64,000 nt of DNA from Diphasiastrum complanatum (GCA_029204225.1 CM055107.1:4409079-4473078); one strand, 5' to 3'. Shown: positions 44,000-55,290, counted from the first letter of the stretch. The notes: a model not told the origin generated them from the sequence alone. Made by a program: numbers and translations.

Positions 44000-44409
44000 A
44001 GCCTAAACTCCTCATTCACCAAGATCTCTTGCAAATCCACAATACTTGGCAAAGCCTTTTGAATAGCAAGACTTTGAACAAGATTAGCATGATCATCCAA
44101 CAAGCCATTAAGTATAACTTGAACAAGTTCTACCTCGTTAATGCTTTCATCAATACATGCTAACTCATCATTGAATGCTTTAACCCTCAAAACAAAAGCA
44201 TGAGTACTCTCTTCCTTCTTTTGCAAACTTTGAAAGATTTCCCTCCTAAGAGTAAGCACTCTTGATGTAGACTTGGATTCATAAAGCTTCTTCAAATCTT
44301 CCCAAGCCTCCAAAGATGATGTGCACTTACCAATCTCCTTGAGAAGTTCATTGGTAACATTCATCTTAATCATGTGTAGAGCCCTTTTGGCCCTCTTATC
44401 ATACCTCAT
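44000..44409 (-). pseudogene. copia gag fragment (UBN2)
   Basis: From 44409 it reads DKRAKRALHMIKMNVTNELL, CTSSLEAWEDLKKLYES, RVLTLRREIFQSLQKKEEST, HAFVLRVKAFNDELA and VQVILNGLLDDHANLVQSLA. This is the UBN2/retrotran_gag_2 domain of Ty1/copia Gag, open over about 135 codons. The frame then enters the reverse complement of the CT microsatellite and encodes an Arg-Glu run before stopping in the satellite. N-terminal Gag, zinc knuckle and all of pol are missing. Confidence 0.88.
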
Positions 44410-44649
44410 TTGATCTTGTTGTTTATTTTGTTGACCTTATTGATATACAAAAAAAGCATATTTTTGTAGGTTTATAATTTTTCACACGTTTGTATTTTAA
44501 AAATATTAGAAGGACAAGTCATTTTAAAGATTTGTATGCACAAAAAACATGGTTTTTGTGACATGACATTTTTTTTGTCAATTTTGAAAGATTCCTTAAG
44601 GAGAATCTCGCAATGTTTCTCATTCAACTCGCAATGGTGTTGCTTGTAT
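44410..44649. other. short gene-free stretch
   Basis: Nothing recognised. Confidence 0.4.
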
Positions 44650-44803
44650 GTGTGTGCATATGTACTATATGTTTGAATAGACAAAGAGTAGGGTCTAGCT
44701 ATGACAAAGGGAGAGTAGACTGAGCTAGCAGCACCCTTACATTCTCTCTAAAATATCTTTATATATCTTTATATATTTATATATATATATATATATATAC
44801 ATA

Positions 44804-44955
44804 CTAGTTGCTTGTGCGGCCGTCAATGACGGGCAATCGGCACTTGCCCACAAAAAGTGTTTATATATTTTTGGAGGCTGTGTTTTTTTTACCATTTTTG
44901 AAAAACCTATTTAGCTTTTCCTTTTGCAAATGGTTGACATTTTTTGCAGGTATAT
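44804..44955 (-). mobile_element. Helitron-like 3' end, copy 1
   Basis: On the minus strand the unit ends in CTAG, with a hairpin (GACGG/CCGTC, 44820-44832) 12 bases before it and T next to the terminus. This is the usual Helitron 3' architecture. Autonomy genes are absent and the 5' end is not defined. Confidence 0.5.
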
Positions 44956-45267
44956 TCTCTATCTAAAATAGTTTTTTACTATATAGATATACATACACTC
45001 ATACACATACACATACACATACACACACATACATGTACATGTACATACATATACATGCACACATATAGGCATACACATAGACATACACACATACACATAT
45101 ACACGTATGCATGTGTGTTTGTGTATATATGTGTACATGTGTGTATGTGTATGTATGTGTATATATGTGTATGTATATATACATGTGTGCATATGTGTAC
45201 ATGGGAGAGTAGAATGAGCTGGCAGCACCTTTACATTCTCTCTCTAAAATATCTTTATATATAGACT

Positions 45268-45475
45268 AGTATGTCTACGGGCGGACAAATTCAAAATATA
45301 ATGGTGGGCAGCCAGCAACCCGCATCCCAAACCCTGCCCATGTCCCTCCCCTTGGCCCTGGGGCCTTGGCCTGCCCCTTCCCGAGGCCTCTTCTTTTAGT
45401 GGGAAATTGGGTTTCCGGGCAGCTCAAGCTGCCCGTCAGAGCGTGACGGGCAGCCCGAAAACCTAAATTCTTTTA

Positions 45476-45477
<2 letters not shown>
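45268..45477. repeat. GC-rich 210-bp insert between TA tracts
   Basis: Starts ACTAGTATGTCTACGGGC and ends near TTCTTTTAGTG before a TA tract. It contains a GC-rich centre and a perfect hairpin CTGCCCGTCA/TGACGGGCAG (45429-45453, 5-base loop). Confidence 0.6.
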
Positions 45478-45544
<67 letters not shown>

Positions 45545-45560
45545 CATACATACATACATA

Positions 45561-45715
45561 CTAGTTGCTTGTGCGGCCGTCAATGACGGGCAATTGGCAC
45601 TTGCCCACAAAAATTATTTATATATTTTTGGAGGCTGTGTTTTTTTACCATTTTTTAAAAACCTATTTAGCTTTTCCTTTTGCAAATGGTTGACATTTTT
45701 TGCAGGCACATTTTC
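45561..45715 (-). mobile_element. Helitron-like 3' end, copy 2
   Basis: Near-identical to the unit at 44804, with CTAG terminus and intact hairpin at 45577-45589. Confidence 0.5.
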
Positions 45716-46577
45716 TTCTCTAAATTAGTTTTATACTATATAAATATACATACACACATACATGTAAATGTACATACACATATACATGCACACATACAGA
45801 CATACACATAGACATATATACATACATATACATACACATACACATACACAGATACATGCGTATGTGTGTATATGTGTACATGTGTGTATATGCATATGCG
45901 TATGTGTATGTGCACGTGTGTATGTATATCTATATGTGTGTGTATCTATATGTATATGTGTATGTATATGAGTATATATGTGTGTGTATCTATACATACA
46001 TGTGTATATATGTGTGTATCTGCATGTGTATATATGTGTATGTGTATGTATGTGTGTGTATCTTCATTTGTATGTATGTTTATGTGTATCATGTGCATGT
46101 GATGTGTATGTGTATGTGGTTATGTATGTGGATGTGGATATGTATGTGTATGCGCATGTGCATGTGTGTGTATGTGCATGTGTAGGTGTATGTACGTATA
46201 TGTGTATGTGTATGTGTATGTGTATGTGCATGTATATATATGTGCATGTTTGTATGTATATGTGTATGTGTATGTGTATGTATGTGTATGTGTGTGTAGG
46301 TATGTGTATGTATATGTGTGTGTGTGTGTGTGTATCTGTAGGTATATGTATATGTATGTGTATATCTGTGTGCATGTGTATGTGTATGTGTATGTCAATG
46401 TGTGTGTATGTGTGTGTGCGCTTGTGTATGTGTAATAAAAAAATAAGCTTGTATGTGTGTGCATATGTATTGTATGTTTGAATAGACAAAGAGTAGGGTT
46501 TAGCTGTGACATAGGGAGAGTAGACTGAGCACCCTTACATTCTTTCTCTAAAATATCTTTATATATAGATATACATA

Positions 46578-46636
46578 CTAGTTGCTTGTGCCCGTCAATG
46601 ACGAGCAATAGGCACTTACCCACCAAAAGTGTTTAT
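46578..46636 (-). mobile_element. Helitron-like 3' end, copy 3 (truncated)
   Basis: First 59 bp of the unit only, with hairpin CGTC/GACG at 46593-46603. It is followed at once by copy 4. Confidence 0.45.
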
Positions 46637-46643
46637 ATATATA

Positions 46644-46800
46644 CTAGTTGCTTGTGCCCATCAATGACGGGCAATAGGCACTTACCCACAAAAAGCGTTT
46701 ATATATTTTTGGAGGCTGTGTTTTTTTTACCATTTTTTAAAAACCTATTTAGCTTTTCCTTTTGCAAATGGTTGACATTTTTTGCAAGCACATTCTCTCT
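46644..46800 (-). mobile_element. Helitron-like 3' end, copy 4
   Basis: Full-length unit. One hairpin arm carries an A (CCATC), weakening the stem. Confidence 0.45.
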
Positions 46801-47181
46801 AAAATAGTTTTGTACTATATAGATATACATACACTCATACCCATACACATACACACACATACATGTACATGTACATACACATATACATGCACACATACAG
46901 ACATACATACATACATACACATACACATACACACACATACACATGCATACACATACACATTCATACACACACAACCATACACATACACCTATACATATAC
47001 ATACACATACACATACACAAACACATATACATATACAAACACATACATTTACATACACATATATATACTTACACATATACACACATACACACACATAATT
47101 ATAGACATAGATAAATATACATACACGTAGACATACACATACACATATACATATGTGTACAAATACATATACACATATATG

Positions 47182-47221
<40 letters not shown>

Positions 47222-47270
47222 CGAAGTGTGCCCGCGGCCGATGGTGTGTGTGTGTGCGTGGGGGCGTGGG

Positions 47271-47272
<2 letters not shown>

Positions 47273-47345
<73 letters not shown>
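47273..47345. repeat. (GA)36 microsatellite
   Basis: Uninterrupted GA run following a (GT)-rich, GC-rich segment (47218-47270). Confidence 0.97.
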
Positions 47346-47346
<1 letters not shown>

Positions 47347-47607
47347 AGGTGTGCCATATGGGGGGAGTAGGAGTGACATAAGGAAAGAAAGAGAGGACAA
47401 TGGTGAGCATGCCTACATTTTGAAGCCTTCTCAACCCTTTACACCCGATTTTCCATTCATAGAAGTGCATTTTTATTTTAACCTTTCTAGTGAAAAGTCT
47501 ATTAATCTAAAAGCTCCTTAGAGTGTCTTTCAAATTTAGTGAATTTTTTTATAATAAAAGTCTCTTTTGTTTAACACCTTTCACCATGAAAGTTTTGGGG
47601 GGGGCAC
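47346..47607. other. sequence ending in a polypurine-like tract
   Basis: No gene. It ends with GTTTTGGGGGGGGCAC directly before the LTR start at 47608, which looks like a polypurine tract. Confidence 0.45.
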
Positions 47608-48094
47608 TGTCATGAGAAAAAGTGTTACGGCCATATTCAGCAAAGGACATGGAATAGTCCTAATATGGTAGACCGGCCCTCCAGTGTTCGAGATTATTGT
47701 TCATGCCTAGATTTTATTCCATGTCGAGGCCTGTTGGTGACTAATGACCTTGAGAGGACCCAGACACTCTAATTGAGACATATGGAGTGGTGCATGTACA
47801 TGTGACTGATATAGGTAGGAGGAATACATAAAGAGTGTGACCTATTTATAGTTGACCTGCATGGGCATTCATGCACAAGATTCTATATATTGAAGTAGTG
47901 ATTATTCTATCGACGACTTTGGTCTAGGTTACCAGTTGAGCTCTTCTCCTCTTGCTATCACATGGCATTGCTTGGGGGCTAGATCCAGGAGGATTCTCTA
48001 GGAGCGATCTAGGTTTGGTTGGGTAGTTTTGCTCCATAGTCTCTCTTGTGTTTTCCTATCCTCATCTTAGGGGTTTTCTCTAGTGGTCTTTACA
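47608..48094 (+). repeat. LTR (487 bp)
   Basis: Starts TGTCATGAGAAAAAGTG and ends GGTCTTTACA, followed by a primer site. An internal part is present in reverse at 19595-19862. Confidence 0.7.
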
Positions 48095-48095
48095 T

Positions 48096-48109
48096 TGGTA
48101 TTAGAGCCC
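48096..48109 (+). other. primer-binding site
   Basis: TGGTATTAGAGCCC matches the initiator-Met-tRNA site apart from one C-to-T change. It lies one base after the LTR end. Confidence 0.75.
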
Positions 48110-51100
48110 AGCTAAGATGCGATCTTGGATGGGATGGAGACAAGTTCTACATCAAATCAGAATTGGAACACACTTGGATTCACATTCCGGATGGAGTGCT
48201 GTTTTTTCAAGAGAAATTGAGTTTGGATTCACTAATTCTTGTGTGAAGCATGCTTTTCAAACTTGGTGGTAGAGTGCTCTCCTCCTTGTTTGATTTTGTT
48301 AGAGATGTTGTGGATTAGTGTGGAATTCATTCTTATTTTTTCTGAAGCCTTGAGAAAGTTTCCATTTGAAGTAGAATAATTTGCATGAGTAAATCCACTT
48401 TTTTGTCTAAATCCATTTTTTGTGTTGAACAACTTGCACAAATCCATAATGATTTGGACAATTTAGATTTAGATTTAGTAGTATTATATTTGTTGATAGA
48501 CTGATGAGGAATCAATTTATTTAGAATAAATAAACTAACTATTGCTGAAAATCTTGAATTCATGGGTTTCATGTGAGGATTTAAGGTTTATTAGACTAAT
48601 CCTCTTGTGTTTCATGCAAACTAAAAACTGAAAACATAGAATGGAAATTGTAATTGCTGATTCTCTAGAAAAGCAGATAAAGATTTTGAATAAGTGATGC
48701 ATGCACCTGAATCACTGTAAAGTCTTTCTTGAAATGTTGCTCGTTGCTTCTGAGTAGTGTAAACCTACAGTTAAATGCTTTCAGCTTTACTCTCTGCCTG
48801 ATACCACAGAGAGAAATTTTTGGTATTTTGACCAATGAGTGCTTCTGTCCTTGTAAAGGATCTCAACTCTGTTGGTTTTCTGAATAATGATCGGCAGACG
48901 ACTAATCGATTTCTGTCAGGGAGGCGTGAGAGTGATTTGAATGTGGCCACTGAATTGGTTTGCTTGGTAGACGCGGCTGTCTAATCTACTTGTGGTGGTT
49001 GTGTGGAAGGAGAATACCTTGTTTCTTTGTTCCTTGTGAACGAGGTTAGGATTTGTTTGTGCCTTGTCCTTTGAATTTTTTTTTTAAAAAAAAATCTCAA
49101 GGGGGTCTCATGCATGGGCCTTTCTGAAGATCTAGATGCCTCCTTGTGGTGCTTCCTTGAGGTACATTGGGTTACCCAAAGTTTTTAGCTAACCCAGTTA
49201 CAATTTTTTTTGTGAAACTTGGATACCATTGTTTTTGTGTCAAGCTGTAATTATCGATCTGAATTTTGATAAACCGATCTTGACAAAATGATGGTAGTGG
49301 TTTGGTCCTCAGGCATGTACCCAGTAAAGAGATTTGATTCCTTGGTATTATGCTAGTCATCCACTTAACTCTGGAGGTTTGATACTCTCAGTAAATTGAG
49401 TTGAATGGTGTTTATGGTTCTTCCTTTTTGACTCAGTGGAGAACTGATAGGCTTATTCTAAATGATTTTGATCTTTAGGATTAGGCAAACTAAGGCTTTT
49501 GAGATACTTGTTAAAGTGAATAAATGGAAGAATGGTCATAATATTTGGAAGTAGCTCTATATTCGATAAAAAAACAAGTGTATCGAATATCATACAAGAG
49601 TAGCCGGATCCAAATTTTATGGATTTTCCATTAGGTTCAGACAACTTTAATGAAGTAATACTTAAGCTAGTGTAGTTAAAAGGGTACCAACCTAGCATTT
49701 ACTTGTGTCATAGAAATTTTTGTGCCTTCGCTGATGAAATTTTTTGGGTGACCGAAAAATCTAAAGGAGGAAGAAAATGAGACACCTGAGTAGGTAAATG
49801 TGATTGTGTTATGTAATTTGGATTGGTAAATGATCCCTATAAGAAAATCGCATAGCACCAGTTTATTGAATTCATTAAGTTGAATATCTATAGGACTATG
49901 AGTTGGCCCTATTTGTTATTGGAAATTGTGCATGGAACAAGAATGACACTTGGTTCACATTTGTACTGTAAAGAGTCTTATTCCTAAGAGTAGGAACTCT
50001 CAGATGGTAGGAATTCGGAAATTATAGTTCCTTCTAGTGTAGAACTAGGTTTTGAAGAATTGTTAAAGTTACATGAATTTATGCTTTCATTTAAGTTTTG
50101 TGAATATAACTCAAAATGAATTGATGTTTTCAACTGATGAAGTGGTTAGACTTCTTGAGCCCAAATTATTATCTCTATTTGATAGTTGATTATTGAGAAT
50201 AATGTTTCTATCGATCGGGATATTTTATGATTTTGAGGAAAAATGTGTGGGTTGTAATAGTATTGGATACTCATTACTGACTTTTTTCGATATTTGATAT
50301 CTTATACGTTGTCTCCTAGTAATTTTTTAATCAAAATTATGGAATTTCTTTTAAAAGGGGGAGAAGAAAATGATAGGAATAAGACTTTCATGGGATCAGC
50401 CAATTGCATAGATTTCTTTTGAGGAATCCAGTATGTGTGCAATGGTGGAACCATCCAATGGGAATAGAGGAAATCTCTAGTGATTGTCCTGAATAATCGA
50501 AAACTAGAGGAGTTTTGGGGGTTTTGAGCTGTTAGATATTCATGATTATGTATAGTGATAAAGATTAATTTAAGATTCTGTTGATTGGATCAGATGGAAT
50601 AAAGTTTGTATCTTAATATTATATCTAAAGATGTCTGTATAAGTCAGTCTAATCTTGGTTTGTACAATAAGATCTGAAGTAGGTTGATTGGTTGAAAAAA
50701 TTTTGTGGTAAAAGTATGATGGTTGGAAAACTTGTGAGGTGGAATTATTCACTTCAGAAATTCTCCAGATATGTTATTCACTCAGGAGAAATAGAGTTCT
50801 TTAGTAGCTGAGTTACAAGATTCTTAGTGGGATATGTGAGTAACATATGCAGATTTTGAAAGAATCTGCCAGATAAAGACATATGTGTTTATGTACTCGG
50901 TCATAGTGAGATTATTCTCATACGTGTATGCTTAATCTTGTTTGGATCTACTATGTATTCCAGGTTACTAGGGTTTATCTGGTGCACTTAACCTAGTTGT
51001 TGAACATAGACATATGATCAAGTATTGTGTTTGACAATTACTTGTAGAGTTAACAGATCTGTTCTGATAGATCTGTAGGTTAACTTAAAAATGATTTGGA

Positions 51101-52790
51101 TAAGGATCTAAATGTGGTGTTAAACTAGTATAATTGAATTCTTCACCTAAAAATTTGAGATTTTTAGATGATGGGCAAATAACTTGAGTAGTTGATTTAC
51201 TCTTGTGGAAGTTAATTGTTAAAATAGATAGTGTGAAGAGAGTTCGCCAGAAACTGTTTGTTTTGTGTGTATTGCTTGTAAGACACATAACTTATGAGTC
51301 ATTTGGATTCATCAGCAAATTGTGTGCATAGCATATATGAAATTCTTGGATGTATTTCAGACTTGATTCATTAGTGATAGTATTCATGTGAACTCAATTG
51401 AATACCGGATCCTAATGGTTTTAAAAATGATAAACTAAATTTTAGGAATTCAGCAGAACTTTGTAATTTCTAAAAGTTGATCTAGGTGATTGTATAAAGT
51501 TTATGTTGTTAAAGACAAATGTTGTAATGGTCTTTAATTACTTGGTTGATTGTAGAATTTGGAACTCATAATCTGATTAAGAATCCGTTTGGAAGAATAT
51601 TCTTGGAATCCAGTGATTTTCCTTGTGAAAATATTTTTAGAATGATTCTTATATTTCCTGAGTTGTATGTTGTGCATATATTCCAGTATTTTTTTAATGA
51701 TGAAGTATGGTATTGGAATCCTGTAAATTATGATTGACGAATCATAAGATTCCAAATGTTATATAAGTAATTCTTAAGATAACGAGTAATTGTTGATCAA
51801 TTGGGAGAGTCAAAGATTTAGATCTATTATTTGAACTCTAAATTTCTTTACTCCAATGCATATTTGAGATTATGTACATCTCACAGGCATTTTCATTAAG
51901 TAATTGTTTACTTATGAGGAATTTTCTTATCTTAGTGGATGGTATTCTGCTACAGTTTGTAGTTTATAAGTGTCGGTGTGCAAAGTTCAGTCTCTATCTC
52001 CAGATTTATAGGAGACAGATAAATCTATTAAGATACATGTAGTTGCTGATTTCTTCCATATGGTGCTAGAAATGGGGCTATTAACTTGTTAGAGTAACTG
52101 CAATTCTCTGGATTGAGTTAAAATTGTCTGAGACTTGATGGATCTCCAAGAGATTTTAGATGACTGAATTAGGATATTTTTGAATATTTGGGTATTTTAA
52201 GAATATTGGTACCAAGAAGCCATTATGACAAGTCTACAAGTAATTGTGGATTGTCTTGGACTATAATTGTTGGGATCTTTGACTTTTCAAAATTGATTTC
52301 CAATGTAAAGTGAGAACTCACCCAATGATTTATGTAAATTGAGGTTAAATGAAGGTGATGTTATTAGATTGGAGAAAATCAGACCCAATAGGAAAATTAT
52401 CTCTTAATTTACTTTTAAAGGTCGATATAGTACTTCAATGCAGAGATTAATAATTGGTGAATTATTCCATCTCTAAGTACTTATTTGATATTGAGGTCAG
52501 ACTAAGGATTGATTTTCAGGGTAAACATGAAAGTTAAAAGATTGATTTGTTTAGCTTTTGAACTTAATCTTCAATATTGGTCGACTACTCATCCAGTGTA
52601 TCATGTAAACTTAGTTCATTTGATGATGACAGTTTGATATATTGAAGACTTTACCCATTTGGAGGCCTTATCACTCAATGTACCTTTGGAAACTGAAAGA
52701 GTACTATGAACCAGAGATAAACAATTGAGAAAATTATTCTATCTCCATGTAGATAGTGGTACCATGTAGCTTAGCTCTGCACCGCAAAGC
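48110..52790 (+). mobile_element. heavily decayed internal region of an LTR element
   Basis: About 4.7 kb downstream of LTR and primer site. Stops are frequent in all frames. The plus strand has many more G than C and is T-rich, as after long loss of C by deamination. Near 52590 a segment reads HPVYHVNLVH, and near 52690 ERVL, stop, TRDKQLRK. These resemble the end of a gypsy integrase with chromodomain (HPVFHVS...ILDxRxRxLR). That would make it a gypsy element with pol reaching about 52750. Confidence in the superfamily is low. Confidence 0.4.
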
Positions 52791-52916
52791 ATCTCGACGA
52801 CTCGCGAGGGAAGTGAAGCGGATGATGAGTGTGGCTGCATCTCTAGTGGTCCTCCATGCAGTATCTAACCTATCTTAAATTCGTGCTGCTAATGAGGAAT
52901 TTATTTAAAAAATTCA

Positions 52917-53740
52917 CACGTGTGGAAACTGATCGATAGGACTCGTGTCGTTGCGTGATTGGTGAAAAATATTCTTTCGTACAGATAATGATTGATGCGA
53001 CAGTTGTCACGTGCAGAATGCCACGTGGTGTTGTTTGATTGGTGCACGTGTCACACCTCCACGTGTTCCTTAGTAATAATGATATGTACGGATGGATATG
53101 TGGACCACTGAAATGATGCCATGTGTCCCAGGTCGTAAATTTTTCATTTTTCGTCGCACGTTTTCAGTTTTTATTCTCGCAATATCAATCTCAAGTGCAT
53201 TAAACAGGCTTCTCGTATTGGTTTTGAGCATGGATACAAAGTCCAGCAAAAATCGGAATGAAAATACGTGCTTAAGAGTGATATGTTTGTAAGAAACAAG
53301 CGTGTTGGTACGAACGGAGAGTAAACATGTTAAAAAGTGCATTTAAAATCGATATCAAGCGCAAAAATAAATTTTTTTCATGAAAATCTGCGTCGAAAAA
53401 AATGGAACACGTGTCGTGGCATGATTGGTGGAGAATATTCCTCCGTACTGATAATGATTGACATGACAGTTGTCACGTGCAAAATGACATGTGGCATTAT
53501 CTTATTGGTGCATGTGTCACGCCCTCACGTATCCCTCATCAATGGGTCATAATGATCTATATGGATGGATACGTAGACCATTGAAATGGTGTCACATGTC
53601 TTGGGTTGTTTTCCATGCGTGCGAAATATTTTTTGTAAATACCTCCACGGGTTTTTCATTTTTCCTTGTAAATTTTTATTTTTTTACCTCGCAATATCGA
53701 TCTCAAGCTTGTCAAACAACCTGCTCGTATCCGCCATCGT
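52917..53740. repeat. duplicated G-box-rich block
   Basis: Two direct copies, about 52940-53235 and 53405-53735, offset by roughly 465 bp. They share TGATTGGTG, TAATGATTGA, ACAGTTGTCACGTGCA and TCGCAATATC segments. CACGTG (G-box core) occurs at 52917, 53008, 53022, 53045, 53060, 53407 and 53473. In the second copy several others are changed to CATGTG. Confidence 0.8.
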
Positions 53741-53937
53741 CCCCAGTGCTCGAGACCTCCGATATCGCTTTTGAGTGTGGAACTTGTTTTTTTTTTTTTG
53801 TTGCTAATCCTGCGCTCGAAATCGATATTCAGTCTTTCAAGCGCCTTTCTGTTGCAAATTTTTTTGTGTCCTTTCTTTCACAATTTTTTTTGTGTCTTTT
53901 CTTTCGTAAATTTTTTTGTGTCCTTTTATATCTGACC
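53741..53937. other. sequence upstream of the H3-like fragment
   Basis: T-rich with a repeated TTTTTTTGTGTCCTTT word (53860-53930). It could be 5' UTR or promoter of the H3-like fragment. No TATA box is obvious. Confidence 0.3.
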
Positions 53938-54127
53938 ATGATGGCTAGGACCAAAGCCACTGCTTGTGCCTTAACATCTATAGAGCCTACTCGTGCCCGT
54001 GTCCCCCCTGGTACTGGTTGTAGACGTGGTAGGAAGCATGTCTAGCTGAGGGAGATCAAAAACCTCCAGAGATCAACTAAATTGTTGATCCCTAGAGCTC
54101 CTTTTGGCCGATCTGTTAGGAATCTTG
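53938..54127 (+). pseudogene. CENH3: centromeric histone H3 (CENH3)-like gene fragment
   Basis: The reading starts with two ATGs and ARTK, the N-terminus of histone H3, followed by a divergent tail (EPTRARVPPGTG, RRGRKH). After a TAG in place of a conserved Ala codon it continues in the same frame LREIKNLQRSTKLLIPRAPF and GRSVRNL. This matches the alpha-N helix and loop of H3. LLIP-x-APF is the form typical of plant CENH3, where canonical H3 has LLIRKLPF. The segment RxRPGT that should precede the helix is deleted. After RNL a GGTATG could be a splice donor; homology ends there. The histone-fold helices are absent, so it is a broken 60-residue piece. Confidence 0.65.
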
Positions 54128-54184
54128 GTATGCATTCAGTCTTTAATTACCAGTGGTTTCTAGACCTTGAATCTTGCACTTCAG

Positions 54185-54370
54185 TAAAGAATCATGTTTT
54201 GGAAGTATTCCTAAATCTAGTATTTCTTAATAGAAAGATTTTGCAATGACTCTTACTTTTCCTGAGTTATGTTGTACATATACTCCAGTGTCCTGTAAAT
54301 GATTATGGGTTTTGGATTCCAGAAAATTATGATTGACGAATCATACGAATCTAAATATTTATGATTGATA
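54185..54370 (+). repeat. second copy of element segment 51588-51765
   Basis: Shares CCTGAGTT, ATATACTCCAGT/ATATATTCCAGT, CTGTAAAT and AAATTATGATTGACGAATCA with 51640-51750. This is a displaced fragment of the decayed element, lying directly after the H3-like fragment. Confidence 0.75.
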
Positions 54371-54429
54371 GATCATAAATAACCGACAGAAAACCCTGAC
54401 CTGCCTGAACCGACAGAACACCCATGATA

Positions 54430-55290
54430 CTAAAATTTAAAAAAAAAATTGACCCTACATTCCAATTTTTCGATCCGACCCTCCATTCAAATTTTCCAAT
54501 TCGACCCTACTTGAAATCTCTACCGAACAATCCCTACTCAAATCTCGACCGGACCGACTTATTTTTTCAAGCCTTCGCTATTTTTTTGAGCCTTCGTTAT
54601 TGTTTCAATACTTCATTAATTTTTCGATATCTCATTAATTTTTCGATACTTCATTAATTTCTTGACACTTCCTTAATTTTTCGATACTTACTTAATTTTT
54701 CGACCCTTCGTAAAAAAGCCAAAACAATTTTTTTTTTCTTCGACCGACGACCCCCCTTCGAATCTCAACCGGATAAACTCCCACTTACCATCTCGACCGA
54801 ATGGCCTACCTTCCATCTCGACGGACAGCCTCATTCATTCTCGACCAGACCCACTCCATCACGATTTCGACCGGAATCTCCCACATTCTCAATTGGACCC
54901 TCTCCTTTCTCATCTCGACTAACGACCCTCTTTGAGAACTCGACCGACGACCTCACTGACATCTCGACCGGACCGACTTAATTTTTTGACACCTTTCAAA
55001 ATTTTTCGACCAAGTTCATTTTTTCGATACCACCATTTTTTGATACTCCATTTTTCGATACCATAATTTTCTCCATTTTTGATACCTCGTTTTTTGATAC
55101 TCCATTTTTTGATACACCAATTTTCGGTCCATCATTTTTTGATACCACAGTTTCTCAATACCATCCATTTTTTGATACACCTCATTTTTTCAATACACCA
55201 TTTTCCGATCCACTCCATTTTTCGACCCTGACTCCAGTTTTCTGACCAAACCCAGTTTTTCGATCCAAGTTTTTTCCGACCAAACATCCA
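54430..55290. repeat. degenerate minisatellite
   Basis: Repeats built from CTCGACCGGACCGACTT (about 54543 and 54963) and from an ATTTTTCGATAC-like unit of 15-20 bp that recurs more than 15 times, mainly 54590-54720 and 54990-55270. Confidence 0.8.

Larger units (their letters stand above)
44650..47220. repeat. microsatellite-rich cluster with Helitron-like termini
   Basis: Three long (CATA)n/(TATG)n blocks (about 44980-45200, 45745-46435, 46825-47215) and (TA)n tracts (44779-44800, 45476-45541). These are separated by near-identical units of about 155 bp starting CTAGTTGCTTGTGC. A flanking block with AGGGAGAGTAGACTGAGC and TCTAAAATATCTTTATATAT recurs at 44709, 45203 and 46512. No real protein: His/Tyr- and Val/Cys-rich ORFs here are products of the repeats. 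Confidence 0.85.

Noticed and set aside
44804-46800. Autonomous Helitron
   Set aside because: No Rep/helicase protein was found; only short 3'-terminus-like units are present.
44944-47214. Many His/Tyr/Thr-rich and Val/Cys/Tyr-rich ORFs on both strands
   Set aside because: Products of CATA/TATG microsatellites in all frames, not proteins.
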